DNA of 53,175 nucleotides from an uncultured Clostridia bacterium. GTDB lineage: Bacteria; Bacillota; Clostridia; TANB77; CAG-508. Below the pieces are notes generated by a model. The model saw nothing but the letters and a program-made list of their open reading frames with translations. It did not search any database and was not told the origin of the DNA. The stretch lies in the NCBI GenBank assembly GCA_944389655.1, contig CALXND010000005.1:1-53175 (forward strand). The letters are read 5' to 3'. Below, piece by piece: positions 18,172 through 27,477 of this stretch. Position 1 is the stretch's first letter. Every line of letters begins with the position of its first letter. The position numbers and the translations under genes are program-made.

Positions 18172-18226
18172 AAGTTAAAAAGTAAATTCAAGATTTTGTT
18201 TAAAACTCGAATTTACTTTTTAACTT
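18172..18226 (-). terminator. 18-bp hairpin after the Spo0A-like gene
   Basis: The arms AAGTTAAAAAGTAAATTC and GAATTTACTTTTTAACTT pair perfectly over 18 bp around a 19-nt loop, in the gap between the transporter operon and the sortase operon. It lacks a strong trailing T tract, so it is only a probable terminator. Confidence 0.6.
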
Positions 18227-18315
18227 AACATTGCAAAAAAAGCTGTCATTATTACCTTCACTCTTTAATCCAGGATTATGACTTATTTAATGGTATTTAT
18301 TATAAAATATATTAA

Positions 18316-18660
18316 TTATCTACTAATTTTATTTAAAACTGCATAAATTACTAATTTAGGGTGTGGTTTGATATTCTCAATAAAATTAAAATATTTTTTC
18401 AGCTTACATATGTCACTTCTATTATACATCGCTTCTGTTGCATAATTAATACTGCATTTTATATTATTTATATTTTTATTATATTTTATTGCTAGAATCG
18501 GATAAATATCATTTTTTAAACTTATTTCATCTAATAATTTTTTAGTAACTATAATATATATAATTTCAATTAAGTATCTCGTACCAACTAAAGAAATATC
18601 ATATCCTAAATATGTTAGTTCGTATACTATTTTATCTCTTATCTCATTTTTTGCTGTCAT
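18316..18660 (-). CDS. Free-standing Spo0A-type DNA-binding domain protein
   Basis: The 114-residue protein aligns by eye with the C-terminal DNA-binding domain of the sporulation master regulator Spo0A. It shows a helical start, L-G-Y-D-I-S-L-V-G-T-R-Y-L-I-E-I-I, then I-Y-P-I-L-A-I-K-Y-N-K-N-I-N-N-I-K-C-S-I-N-Y-A-T-E, matching the Y-P-x-I-A-K-K-x-N-T-x-x-x-R-V-E-R-A-I-R-H-A helix-turn-helix. It ends K-P-H-P-K-L-V-I-Y-A-V-L-N-K-I. There is no receiver domain. It is the last gene after a two-component system and ABC transporter, so a transcription-factor role tied to that system is inferred. Confidence 0.75.
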   Translation of the reverse strand: MTAKNEIRDKIVYELTYLGYDISLVGTRYLIEIIYIIVTKKLLDEISLKNDIYPILAIKYNKNINNIKCSINYATEAMYNRSDICKLKKYFNFIENIKPHPKLVIYAVLNKISR

Positions 18661-18674
18661 ATTTTTTTTACTCC

Positions 18675-21269
18675 TTATATCATTTTTATATTTATATAAT
18701 TAGCAATATTACCCTTCTTTATTTTTCTATTTATAAAATTCATAATTACTATTAAGATAAAAAGCATTATGAATAAAGTTGTAATTATTTCGATATATGG
18801 TATTTTAAACTTGTATAAATCGTTAAAGTTAATTTTATATTTATAAATTATATATGTTATTCCTAAACTTAATAATATACCTATCATGAGTGCTATAAAT
18901 AAATACTTTGAATACTCCTTTAATATCATTTTCAATAATTGTTTCCTAGTCATTCCTATAGAAATTAATATATAGAAATATTGTTTTTTCTCTTCGAAAT
19001 CAGCAACAATAATATTTATTATACTTGCTATATTGGTTATTACGCATAAAATAATTAAAATGCACATCATACTTTCGGTAATTTCCCATCTTTGAAGATT
19101 ATAATTGGTTTCTTCATGAAATCCTTTTAACATGTATTCACCGCTCAACTTATTATCTACATTTATATACTCAAGTTCCTTATCTAATAATTCTCTACTA
19201 TTTGCAAACACTCTTATTATCATTTTTTCTTCCACAAATGTATCATCATTTTCAGAAATACCATATAAATATTTTTCAATGTTATTTAAAGCATTTTCTT
19301 TTACTATTATACACAAATTTGGAATTTCTGAACTATATGTGAGAAGTGAATTTGGTTTTTGATTTGTTACACTAGCAATCTTCAATTTTACTTTTTTTTG
19401 ATTATCTCCATATGGTGTAACCTTGTTCATATCAAATTTGGCAAGATCTTCTGTTGAAGTTAAAGAAAATGTTCCATCCCCTTTACTATTCAAGTATAAT
19501 TCAATATAATCACCTGTTTTGTAATTTGTCATATATACTCCATTATAGTAATCTGTTTTTACATCAGAATAATTAAGCAATATACATTCATTATCTTTTA
19601 TATTATTTATTCCAATTTGTTTTATAAACTCATTATAATTTTCTTCATCCATAGCATAAACATGACATTTTAATTCATTTGTTATATTTGTAAAAAATAC
19701 TTCGTTTTTTACTTTCGGATTCTGCTGTATAACATTTTTTAATGATGAATTTATTTTGTCTTCATTCAATTGAATAAAGAAACTATTTTCCATATAACTA
19801 TACATTTTTTTGATGGTTCCTGTTTTCCAAAATCTATCCTTTACATCATCAACATGTTCTTTATCTACTTCCACTGTATAGTTATATATATTTGAATTTT
19901 GTTTACTATAAACATTATTTATATTAATAGAATAACTTCGCACAATAAAAAATAAAAATGTACTTATTGTAATTCCTACAACAATACTAATATGTTTATA
20001 TGAATTTATCTTTTTGTTTCTATTTAATATTAAATTATCAACCGATTTATAATTTGTTTTCTTATATTTATCTTTTAACCTCAAATAGTTTCTTCCTTTT
20101 ATTCCTTCCAGAATCGATAATTTGAATATCTTTATTATAGGTAAACTGATGGCTATGAAAACTGTTATAGCTATTAGAATAAATGCAAATAAAATTTTTG
20201 TATATGGAACTGTAATAATAGTGTTTTTACAAGCCAGAGCTAGAGCCTCATTCATATTAGTTAAAACGGTTTGAAAATAATAAAAAGTATATTTGAATAT
20301 TCCCATGCTAGCTACAGTGCCAATTATAAGTGAAATCATAAGAATTATTATTGCTTCATACACTATTATTTTACACAATTGTTTTTTTGTACTTCCTAAA
20401 GAACTTAACACTGCAAAATGTTTTTCCCTTTCTACAATAGAAATGTTAAATATACTATATATAATAATACTACTGGTTATTACTATTATACTAATTAAAA
20501 AAATTACTAAAAATTTTATTTGAGCATCTCTTTCATCAATTATATCCCATATTGAATAATATTTAATTAAATCTATATTTAAATCCAAATTTTGCTCTTG
20601 CATGTATTCATTTTCATAAAACTTTAATACATTTGCAATTTCTTCTGATGTATCATTAATATGCCATTTATTTTTAAAACTAACATAAGCATTAATACTA
20701 TCATTAGATTTCAAATTACTTTTGTTTAAGAAAGTTATGGCTCCGATTTGATTTTCTTCTAATGTTATAATATCATCTTCTGTTGGTTCAATTATTCCAA
20801 CAATCTTATATTTTATTTTTTTTCCATCTATTTCAAGTGTTACGTTTTTATTTTGTTTACCATAATTTCTACTAATAACAATTTCTTTCTCATTTTGAGG
20901 AAATCTACCACTTAATAACTTGATTCCTAAATTTTTAAATGCATTTTCATCATATGCTGTTAAATTAATACACTGTTTTATGCCTTCTAAACTTAAATTT
21001 GCCATTCCTAAATTTTTAGTTACAAATATCTCTGTTATATCAGAATTTTTTTCCAACCCATATAACTTTTTATATGATATATTCCCAAATCTTGTTTCCC
21101 AATTACCTTCGCTCTTTTTTATATTAATCATGTAATTTTGATAAATGTTAAGTATTAAAAAAATTGATGTTACTAAAATTGTCGCAATTGTTATTTCTAA
21201 TATAGTTACTATACTTCTCTTTTTATTTTTTAATAAATATGTAATTGCTAATTTTAAACTAATTTCCAT
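18675..21269 (-). CDS. FtsX-type ABC transporter permease
   Basis: The protein (about 864 residues) has an N-terminal membrane helix, a large extracellular domain, three grouped helices near residues 260-390, a second N-terminal helix near 430, a second ectodomain, and three C-terminal helices. This two-FtsX-domain layout is seen in BceB/MacB-like permeases for antimicrobial peptides or lipoproteins. The phrase E-R-E-K-H-F-A-V-L-S-S-L-G-S-T-K-K-Q marks the first FtsX domain, and E-E-K-K-Q-Y-F-Y-I-L-I-S-I-G-M-T-R-K-Q the second. I chose the M-E-I-S-L start, with AAGGA upstream. The ATPase partner is next upstream. Confidence 0.87.
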   Translation of the reverse strand: MEISLKLAITYLLKNKKRSIVTILEITIATILVTSIFLILNIYQNYMINIKKSEGNWETRFGNISYKKLYGLEKNSDITEIFVTKNLGMANLSLEGIKQCINLTAYDENAFKNLGIKLLSGRFPQNEKEIVISRNYGKQNKNVTLEIDGKKIKYKIVGIIEPTEDDIITLEENQIGAITFLNKSNLKSNDSINAYVSFKNKWHINDTSEEIANVLKFYENEYMQEQNLDLNIDLIKYYSIWDIIDERDAQIKFLVIFLISIIVITSSIIIYSIFNISIVEREKHFAVLSSLGSTKKQLCKIIVYEAIIILMISLIIGTVASMGIFKYTFYYFQTVLTNMNEALALACKNTIITVPYTKILFAFILIAITVFIAISLPIIKIFKLSILEGIKGRNYLRLKDKYKKTNYKSVDNLILNRNKKINSYKHISIVVGITISTFLFFIVRSYSININNVYSKQNSNIYNYTVEVDKEHVDDVKDRFWKTGTIKKMYSYMENSFFIQLNEDKINSSLKNVIQQNPKVKNEVFFTNITNELKCHVYAMDEENYNEFIKQIGINNIKDNECILLNYSDVKTDYYNGVYMTNYKTGDYIELYLNSKGDGTFSLTSTEDLAKFDMNKVTPYGDNQKKVKLKIASVTNQKPNSLLTYSSEIPNLCIIVKENALNNIEKYLYGISENDDTFVEEKMIIRVFANSRELLDKELEYINVDNKLSGEYMLKGFHEETNYNLQRWEITESMMCILIILCVITNIASIINIIVADFEEKKQYFYILISIGMTRKQLLKMILKEYSKYLFIALMIGILLSLGITYIIYKYKINFNDLYKFKIPYIEIITTLFIMLFILIVIMNFINRKIKKGNIANYINIKMI

Positions 21270-21305
21270 ATTTAATCTCATTCCTTCCTGAATACGCAAA
21301 TCTTA

Positions 21306-21432
21306 GTTTGAAAAGAATTTAATTCTGGTTAGCTAGGAAAACAAGTTTGAAATTTATAAGATGCACTTTTTGTACGTTGATTAAATTTCAAATGCAGTTT
21401 GTGAGCTCCAAAATTATAATTTTTTCAATTTT
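21306..21432. repeat. Imperfect palindrome between transporter genes
   Basis: TTTGAAATTTA and TAAATTTCAAA form an 11-bp stem with a large loop, flanked by weaker pairing arms, filling the 170-nt gap between the ATPase stop and the permease start. It could reduce or process the operon transcript. Confidence 0.45.
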
Positions 21433-21439
21433 CTCCCAG

Positions 21440-22123
21440 TTAACTATTTTTTTTATCAAATAATATACTACCATCTTGTATTTTTATTATTCGATCTGAT
21501 TTTAAAGCAATTTTTTCATTGTGTGTTACCATAATTATTGTTTGATTATATTTTTTGTTTGAATATTTAAGATATTCCATTATTTCATCAGAGTTTTTAG
21601 TATCTAAATTCCCAGTTGGCTCATCAGCTAAAATTATAGATGGATTATTTATAATGGCTCTTCCTATCGCTACTCTTTGTTGCTCACCCCCTGATAATTG
21701 TGTTGGCAAATACCTTTCCTTTCCCGATAAATTTAGTAAATCAATTATATATTTAAGCTTTTTATCTTCTATTCTTCTATTATCTAATCTTATAGGCAAT
21801 TCGATATTTTCTCTTACTGTTAATATAGGTACTAAATTATAAAATTGATATATTACTCCAATATGTCTTCTTCGAAAAATTGTTAATTGATTCATATTGT
21901 ATTTTGAAATATCTTCATCTTGAATATATATTTTCCCCGATGTAGGCTTATCAATTCCAGATATTAGATGAAGTAGAGTAGATTTTCCGCTTCCACTTGC
22001 TCCAATAATTGATATAAATTCCCCCTTATTTACAGAAAATGTAATATTTTTAAGTGCTTGAACCTTATTTCTGTTTTCTCCAAATGTTTTAGATAAGTTT
22101 TCAATTTTTAGCATTTCCATCAT
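21440..22123 (-). CDS. ABC transporter ATP-binding protein (MacB/LolD type)
   Basis: This ATPase powers the FtsX-type permease encoded next. The 227-residue protein has all ABC motifs: Walker A G-A-S-G-S-G-K-S-T near residue 42, Q-loop Y-Q-F, signature L-S-G-G-E-Q-Q-R, Walker B I-I-L-A-D-E-P-T-G-N-L-D, and H-loop V-T-H-N. The E-P-T-G-N-L-D form is typical of the MacB/LolD/BceA group. AGGAGG lies 5 nt before the first of two close ATGs. It is transcribed with the two-component genes upstream. Confidence 0.94.
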   Translation of the reverse strand: MMEMLKIENLSKTFGENRNKVQALKNITFSVNKGEFISIIGASGSGKSTLLHLISGIDKPTSGKIYIQDEDISKYNMNQLTIFRRRHIGVIYQFYNLVPILTVRENIELPIRLDNRRIEDKKLKYIIDLLNLSGKERYLPTQLSGGEQQRVAIGRAIINNPSIILADEPTGNLDTKNSDEIMEYLKYSNKKYNQTIIMVTHNEKIALKSDRIIKIQDGSILFDKKNS

Positions 22124-22207
22124 TTGTACCTCCTCTATGTTATTATATCCTTTTAAAATGACTCTAAAGTGACAAAAAGATAAAAAGTTACAATTATTTG
22201 TAACTTC

Positions 22208-23311
22208 CTATTTATAATATCTTATTAAAAACTTCGTTCCTTTATTAATTTCACTTTCTACTAATATATTTCCTTGTTGATATTCTATAATTTTTTTTGA
22301 TAATGCAAGTCCTATTCCAAAACTATCTTTATCCGAATTTTTTCCTTTATAGAATCTATCAAATACATGTATAAGTTCTTCTTCTTTAATTCCATTCCCA
22401 TCGTCTTCTATAATAATCTCTGTATACAATGCATTGTCCTTACACTTTATCAATATTCTTTTTTTTGAATGTTCAATGGAATTCTTTACTATATTAGTAA
22501 TTGCTTCTACGTTCCACTTAAAATCTCCTATATATGATATGTTATTATCTAACATAACTGTAATCTCTCTATTATATATCTCAAGTAAAATTTCAACATT
22601 TTGAATAACTGTGTTAATTAACTTATGCATACTAATTCTGTCTTTTTTTAAAGTTATTGCTTTTGTATCTAGTTGTGCCATTTTTAATAAATTATCTACT
22701 AACCATTGCATTTGATCCAACTGATTTGATATATTACATATCATATTTCTGTCCTTTATTAACTGAAGTTCATCGCTTTGTAATAGGATATCTGTTGAAA
22801 TTGACATTGACAGAAGTGGCGTTCTTAATTGGTGTGCGATATCTGATAAGTATTCTGAAAGTAGTTTTCTATCTTTGTTTAAATTATCTGTATATTCATG
22901 TAATCTTTTAACAGTTTGAAAAATTTCGTTCTTCATACTTCCCAACAAATTAGTATCTACTTGATTTAATATATTTTGATTTTTTATCTCTTTTATATGA
23001 ATTACTATATTGCTAATTTCTTTTAACTGATTATTTAATTTCCTTTTTGCAAAATAAGTTAAAATTATATACATTCCACTTATAAATATAATAGCCAAAA
23101 TTGTCAAGACTATATAGATATCATTTTCCTTTTCTATTTCATAAATAGTTACTGTTTCTTCCATATTTAAGTTATATTTATTAAAAATTTTATCTATATT
23201 GCTTTTATTTATAAATTTAAAAATTATAATAATTCCTATACACATAGCTATTACAAAGATTGCCGTTAATTTTATTAATACATTGTAATTTAAATATTTT
23301 TTATTTTTCAA
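22208..23311 (-). CDS. Sensor histidine kinase
   Basis: A membrane kinase of 367 residues. One helix lies near residues 10-30 and another near 63-85, with a short extracellular loop between them. It has an H-box S-D-I-A-H-Q-L-R-T-P-L (phospho-acceptor His), an N-box N-I-V-K-N-S-I-E-H-S, and G boxes D-D-G-N-G-I and F-G-I-G-L-A-L-S-K-K. The small extracellular loop suggests intramembrane sensing, as in kinases paired with Bce-like transporters. It overlaps the response-regulator gene by 11 nt. Confidence 0.93.
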   Translation of the reverse strand: MKNKKYLNYNVLIKLTAIFVIAMCIGIIIIFKFINKSNIDKIFNKYNLNMEETVTIYEIEKENDIYIVLTILAIIFISGMYIILTYFAKRKLNNQLKEISNIVIHIKEIKNQNILNQVDTNLLGSMKNEIFQTVKRLHEYTDNLNKDRKLLSEYLSDIAHQLRTPLLSMSISTDILLQSDELQLIKDRNMICNISNQLDQMQWLVDNLLKMAQLDTKAITLKKDRISMHKLINTVIQNVEILLEIYNREITVMLDNNISYIGDFKWNVEAITNIVKNSIEHSKKRILIKCKDNALYTEIIIEDDGNGIKEEELIHVFDRFYKGKNSDKDSFGIGLALSKKIIEYQQGNILVESEINKGTKFLIRYYK

Positions 23312-23966
23312 TTTTATAACCTATACCTTTAATTGTTTTTATAATTTTAGGATTATCTAAATCGTCCTCTATTTTTTTTCTAATTCTTCTTATATATACT
23401 GTTAGGGTATTATCATTTACAAACTTTGATGAAATATCCCATATTCTTCCTAGTAAATATTCTCGTGTTACTAATCTATTTATATTTTCTACTAATATAT
23501 ATAAAATTTTATATTCTAATGCTGTTAAATCAATTTTTTCGGAATTTTTGTATACCACATTGTTTTTCAAGTCGAAACTTATATTTTGAACTGTAACTAT
23601 ATCTTTTTTTTTATTTCTATTTAACACATTCTTAATTCTTGAAGTTAATTCTCTCATTCTAAACGTTTTTACTATGTAATCATCCGCTCCTAATTCAAGA
23701 CCTTTGACAATATCATCTTCTGCATCTTTTGCAGTTAAAAATATTATTGGCAAATTTATTTTATTTTTCAAGAAACTATAAAATTCTATTCCATTTCCAT
23801 CTGAGAGAACAATGTCTAATAAAATTAAATCATATTGATTTTTTATTTTTAATTTAGCTTCTTTTAATGAACTACAAGTTTCTACTAAAATCCCCTCGTT
23901 TTGTAAATATTTTTTTATTCCATCTGCTATAGTTTCATTGTCCTCTATATATAATATTTTTGACAC
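23301..23966 (-). CDS. OmpR-family response regulator
   Basis: The 221-residue protein has a receiver domain (acidic pair E-D near residue 8, phospho-Asp in L-L-D-I-V, and conserved Thr/Lys) and a winged-helix DNA-binding C-terminus (L-T-A-L-E-Y-K-I-L, V-Y-I-R-R-I-R-K-K-I, K-T-I-K-G-I-G-Y-K). Unusually, the receiver has V-K-T-F where almost all family members have K-P-F, so the cis-proline after the conserved Lys is replaced by Thr. Translation starts at GTG, with AAGGGG about 8 nt upstream. Confidence 0.93.
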   Translation of the reverse strand: MSKILYIEDNETIADGIKKYLQNEGILVETCSSLKEAKLKIKNQYDLILLDIVLSDGNGIEFYSFLKNKINLPIIFLTAKDAEDDIVKGLELGADDYIVKTFRMRELTSRIKNVLNRNKKKDIVTVQNISFDLKNNVVYKNSEKIDLTALEYKILYILVENINRLVTREYLLGRIWDISSKFVNDNTLTVYIRRIRKKIEDDLDNPKIIKTIKGIGYKIEK

Positions 23967-23983
23967 TATAAATCCCCTTTATA

Positions 23984-24012
23984 ATTATATCAAATTTTTT
24001 ATTTCTGTACAA
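23984..24012 (-). promoter_or_regulatory. Promoter of the two-component/transporter operon
   Basis: TTGTAC and TATAAT are separated by 17 nt on the minus strand, about 20 nt before the GTG start of the response regulator. Confidence 0.7.
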
Positions 24013-24040
24013 TAAAAAATACAGAAAGATAATAAAAGAT

Positions 24041-24085
24041 AAAAAAACAACCCATTAAATGTCTAATATTATCATTCAATAGGTT
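24041..24085 (-). terminator. Intrinsic terminator of pnp
   Basis: On the minus strand, AACCTATTGAATG pairs with CATTTAATGGGTT over 13 bp including G-T pairs, followed by TTTTTTTATC. Confidence 0.9.
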
Positions 24086-24118
24086 ATTTTTTCTAAGCAT
24101 CAAAAATATATATCATTC

Positions 24119-26263
24119 TTATTCTTCCACATGTGATTTTTCTAAATCTTTCATACTTAAGTTTATTCTTCCTTGATTGTCTATGTCTATGACCTTAACA
24201 TTTATTTCATCTCCAACAGCAAGTACATCTTCTACCTTTTCTACTCTCTTGCTAGAAATTTTTGATATGTGGAGCAAGCCTTCTTTTCCTCCACCTAAGT
24301 CTACAAACGCTCCAAATGACATTAATTTTGTAACTACTCCATCATATACTCCACCAACTTCTATTTCTCTAACAATTTTTTCTATTATTTGAATTGCTTT
24401 TTCTCCACTTGCTGTATCGTTTGAATATACACAAACTCTGCCATCTTCTTCTATGTCTATTTTTACCCCTGTTTCTTCTATTATTTTATTAATAGTTTTT
24501 CCTCCAGTTCCAATTACATCTTTTATCTTTTCTGGATCTATTTTTGTTGTAATTATTCTTGGCGCATATTTAGAAATATCTGCACGTGGTTTATCTATAA
24601 CTGGAAGCATTATTTCATCTAAAATATAATCTCTTGCTACTTTTGTTCTTTCAAATGCTTCTTTTATAATATCATATGTTAATCCATCTATTTTTATATC
24701 TACTTGTATTGCTGTAATTCCATCTTTTGTACCACCTACTTTAAAGTCCATATCTCCAAAGAAATCTTCTATTCCTTGGATATCTGTAAGCATTATATAT
24801 CTGCTTGGATCATTTTTATCTGTAACTAGACCTGTTGATATTCCTGCAACTGGCTTGCTTATTGGTACTCCTGCATCCATTAATGCTAGAGTGCTTCCAC
24901 AAATACTTGCTTGCGAGGTTGATCCATTTGATGAAAGTACTTCTGATACTACTCTTATTGCATATGGAAATTCATCTTCTGATGGAATTACTGGAACTAA
25001 TGCTTTTTCTGCTAAAGCTCCATGTCCTATTTCTCTTCTTCCTGGTCCTCTTGATGGTCTTGCTTCTCCTACTGAATATGATGGGAAATTATATTGGTGC
25101 ATATATCTTTTTGACTCTTCTTCATCTATTCCATCTAAAATTTGTTCTTCACTCTTCATTCCAAGTGTAACAACAGACATTACTTGTGTTTGTCCTCTTG
25201 TAAAAATTGCGCTACCATGTGTTCTAGGTAGTACTCCTACTTCACATGAAAGAGGTCTTATTTCGTCTATCTTTCTTCCGTCAGGACGTTTATGTTCTTC
25301 TAATATCATTTCTCTTACACATGCTTTTTCTAAATCATGTATACTGTCTGCAATTTCCATTTTTCTTTCTTCTGCCGCTTCTTCACCATATTTTTCTACT
25401 ACATATGCTGTAATATCTTCTGTAATTTTATCTATGTTTGCATCTCTTACTTCTTTATCTGTAGCTTGTACATCTTGATACATTCTTTCTTTGAAGTTAG
25501 CTACTATATCTTCATAAAAATCTTTATCCACTGCAAATGATTTGTATTCAAATTTAGGCTTTCCTATTTCTGCTTTTATATTTGATATAAAGTTACAAAT
25601 ATTTTTTATTTCTTCATGTGCTTTTTTTATTGCTTCTAACATTGTATCATTTGGGATTTCATCTGCGCCAGCTTCAATCATTGTTATTTTTTCTAATGTA
25701 CCCGCTACTGTTGCTGTTAGTTTGCTTTTATTTCTTTGCTCTACTGTTGGATTTATTACTATCTTTCCATCTACCCAGCCTACTGCTACTGCTGCTGTTG
25801 GTCCATTAAATGGAATGTCTGATATTTCTAAAGCGCAAGCTGCACCAATCATGGCACAAACCTCCGGACTATTATCTTGTTCTACAGATAATACTGTTGC
25901 TGTAACACATACATCATTTCTAAAATCCTTTGGGAATAGTGGTCTTAATGGTCTATCTATTGCTCTAGCTGTTAGAATTGCTTTATCTGTTGGCTTTCCC
26001 TCTCTTTTTGTAAAACTTCCTGGTATTTTTCCTACTGCATATAACTTTTCTTCATAATCCACTGATAATGGAAAAAAGTCTATTCCCTCTTTTGGTTCTT
26101 TTGCTGCTGTAACATTTACCATTACAACTGTGTCTCCATATTTTACAACTACACTTCCATTTGCAAGTCCTGCAATTTTTCCGTTTTCTATGCTTAACTC
26201 TCTTCCTGCTAATTTTGTACTATAACTTTTAAACATAATTTTTTTGTGTATGGCTTTTGCCAT
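24119..26263 (-). CDS. pnp: Polyribonucleotide nucleotidyltransferase (PNPase)
   Basis: PNPase degrades RNA 3' to 5' with phosphate, in the cytoplasm. The protein (about 714 residues) has two RNase PH domains, then KH and S1 domains. Visible motifs are F-F-P-L-S-V-D-Y-E-E-K, G-S-F-T-K-R-E-G-K-P, R-P-L-R-P-L-F-P, the second-domain R-T-H-G-S-A-I-F-T-R-G-Q-T-Q, A-G-V-P-I-S-K-P-V-A-G-I, the KH I-G-T-G-G-K-T-I-N-K, and S1 G-A-F-V-D-L-G-G-G-K-E-G-L-L-H. AAGGAG before M-A-K-A-I-H-K-K selects this start rather than one 28 codons upstream. It follows rpsO, the classic order. Confidence 0.97.
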   Translation of the reverse strand: MAKAIHKKIMFKSYSTKLAGRELSIENGKIAGLANGSVVVKYGDTVVMVNVTAAKEPKEGIDFFPLSVDYEEKLYAVGKIPGSFTKREGKPTDKAILTARAIDRPLRPLFPKDFRNDVCVTATVLSVEQDNSPEVCAMIGAACALEISDIPFNGPTAAVAVGWVDGKIVINPTVEQRNKSKLTATVAGTLEKITMIEAGADEIPNDTMLEAIKKAHEEIKNICNFISNIKAEIGKPKFEYKSFAVDKDFYEDIVANFKERMYQDVQATDKEVRDANIDKITEDITAYVVEKYGEEAAEERKMEIADSIHDLEKACVREMILEEHKRPDGRKIDEIRPLSCEVGVLPRTHGSAIFTRGQTQVMSVVTLGMKSEEQILDGIDEEESKRYMHQYNFPSYSVGEARPSRGPGRREIGHGALAEKALVPVIPSEDEFPYAIRVVSEVLSSNGSTSQASICGSTLALMDAGVPISKPVAGISTGLVTDKNDPSRYIMLTDIQGIEDFFGDMDFKVGGTKDGITAIQVDIKIDGLTYDIIKEAFERTKVARDYILDEIMLPVIDKPRADISKYAPRIITTKIDPEKIKDVIGTGGKTINKIIEETGVKIDIEEDGRVCVYSNDTASGEKAIQIIEKIVREIEVGGVYDGVVTKLMSFGAFVDLGGGKEGLLHISKISSKRVEKVEDVLAVGDEINVKVIDIDNQGRINLSMKDLEKSHVEE

Positions 26264-26417
26264 ACTACTCCTTTCTTTTTTATTTTTATTATATAGCACA
26301 AAATTAGTTGTAACCTCTATACTATGCTCTTTACACAAGTAGCACATTATACAAGCTACCTACTAATTATTTGTGCTATTTTTAACTATAATCAATTTAA
26401 AATAATTAGTTCTTCAA

Positions 26418-26455
26418 AATGGACGTTTAGGCTTAGAAAGCCATAAACGCCCATT
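26418..26455 (-). promoter_or_regulatory. Long hairpin between rpsO and pnp
   Basis: AATGGACGTTTA and TAAACGCCCATT pair over 12 bp, and inside them GGCTT/AAGCC adds a second stem, giving an almost uninterrupted hairpin just after rpsO. In E. coli this gap contains a terminator and an RNase III site used for pnp autoregulation. A comparable processing role here is inference. Confidence 0.65.
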
Positions 26456-26463
26456 CGACAAAA

Positions 26464-26727
26464 TTATTTCCTTAAACCTAATTTTTCAACAATATCTCTA
26501 TATCTTTGAACATCTTTTCTTGCTAAGTAATTAAGTAAATTTCTTCTTGAACCAACCATTTTTAAAAGTCCTCTTCTTGAATGATTGTCTTTTTTGTGGA
26601 CTTTTAAATGTTCTGTTAGTTCATTAATTCTTTCTGTTAAAAGAGCGATTTGTACTTCTGGTGAACCAGTATCTTTCTCATCTCTTCTATATGTTTTAAT
26701 TATTTCTTGTTTCTTTTCTACTGTCAT
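26464..26727 (-). CDS. rpsO: 30S ribosomal protein S15
   Basis: S15 is a primary 16S rRNA-binding protein of the platform. The 87-residue product has the family length, the [16 protein letters not shown] motif near residue 20, the [12 protein letters not shown] motif, and a terminal [20 protein letters not shown] before the ATG is a strong ribosome-binding site. It is read from the promoter at 26826, with a leader of about 95 nt that may bind S15 as in other bacteria. Confidence 0.97.
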   Translation of the reverse strand: MTVEKKQEIIKTYRRDEKDTGSPEVQIALLTERINELTEHLKVHKKDNHSRRGLLKMVGSRRNLLNYLARKDVQRYRDIVEKLGLRK

Positions 26728-26825
26728 ATTTTACACCTCCTAAAAATTTTAAATTTGCCTTAAACCGAGTTATAGTGGTGTTATCTCCTAAAACTAAGTA
26801 AAAGGTATATTTTTCCACATGCATT

Positions 26826-26854
26826 ATTTTATCATAAATCATTAAGGATTGCAA
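26826..26854 (-). promoter_or_regulatory. Promoter of rpsO-pnp
   Basis: TTGCAA and TAAAAT are separated by 17 nt on the minus strand, giving a leader of about 90 nt before rpsO. Confidence 0.65.
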
Positions 26855-26893
26855 GTATTTTTTTATTTTTACTAAAAAGCTGGTTACTATAAT

Positions 26894-27343
26894 CTAAGAT
26901 ACATACTCTGATAGCAAGTTTACATCCACATGCTTTTCTGCTACTTTATTTCCTTCACTATCTATATACACAATTTTATTATTTTCTAGTCTAAAAATAT
27001 CATTTTCTATACCATTACCATATTTTGTTTTTGTTCCCAACAACACGTCTGCATTTACTTTGTTATTTGAATCTATTATTCCCATATTCTTTAAATATGT
27101 TAAAGTTGCTTCATCTGTCTTGCCAAAAATCAAATCCATATTATTCTGCATAGAAAGTAAATTGATTTTTTCAGAAATATTATCAAGTTCAGTTGTTATT
27201 CCTGCTTTATCTATTTGCTCTAATATTCCCTTTTGCCCAAATAAAGTAAGAGTTGCAGCAGTCGCAAGGATTAACAATACTAAGATGGTAACTACTAAAG
27301 CTATTAATGTTATTCCTTTATTGTTATTTTTTCTTATGTTCAT
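26894..27343 (-). CDS. Type IV prepilin-like protein
   Basis: The 149-residue protein has a class III/type IV prepilin-like N-terminus: a short basic leader (N-I-R-K-N-N-N-K-G), then I-T-L-I-A-L-V-V-T-I-L-V-L-L-I-L-A. Cleavage after the Gly would leave a mature helix. The usual Glu at +5 is replaced by a hydrophobic residue. The ectodomain is small and rich in Asn, Asp and Lys. AAGGAG sits 9 nt before the ATG at 27343. It is separate from the Tad-like locus and of a different N-terminal type, so its export partner is unknown. Confidence 0.65.
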   Translation of the reverse strand: MNIRKNNNKGITLIALVVTILVLLILATAATLTLFGQKGILEQIDKAGITTELDNISEKINLLSMQNNMDLIFGKTDEATLTYLKNMGIIDSNNKVNADVLLGTKTKYGNGIENDIFRLENNKIVYIDSEGNKVAEKHVDVNLLSEYVS

Positions 27344-27477
27344 ACATTTTCTCCTTTTATACAAAAGTTTATTCTTAAGTTACTTAACTTATATAATTTT
27401 ACATCATCTGTTTCTTTTTTACAAGTGTTTTGTACAATTTATTATAAAACCTTACGGATAATGATTTAATAATTCCC

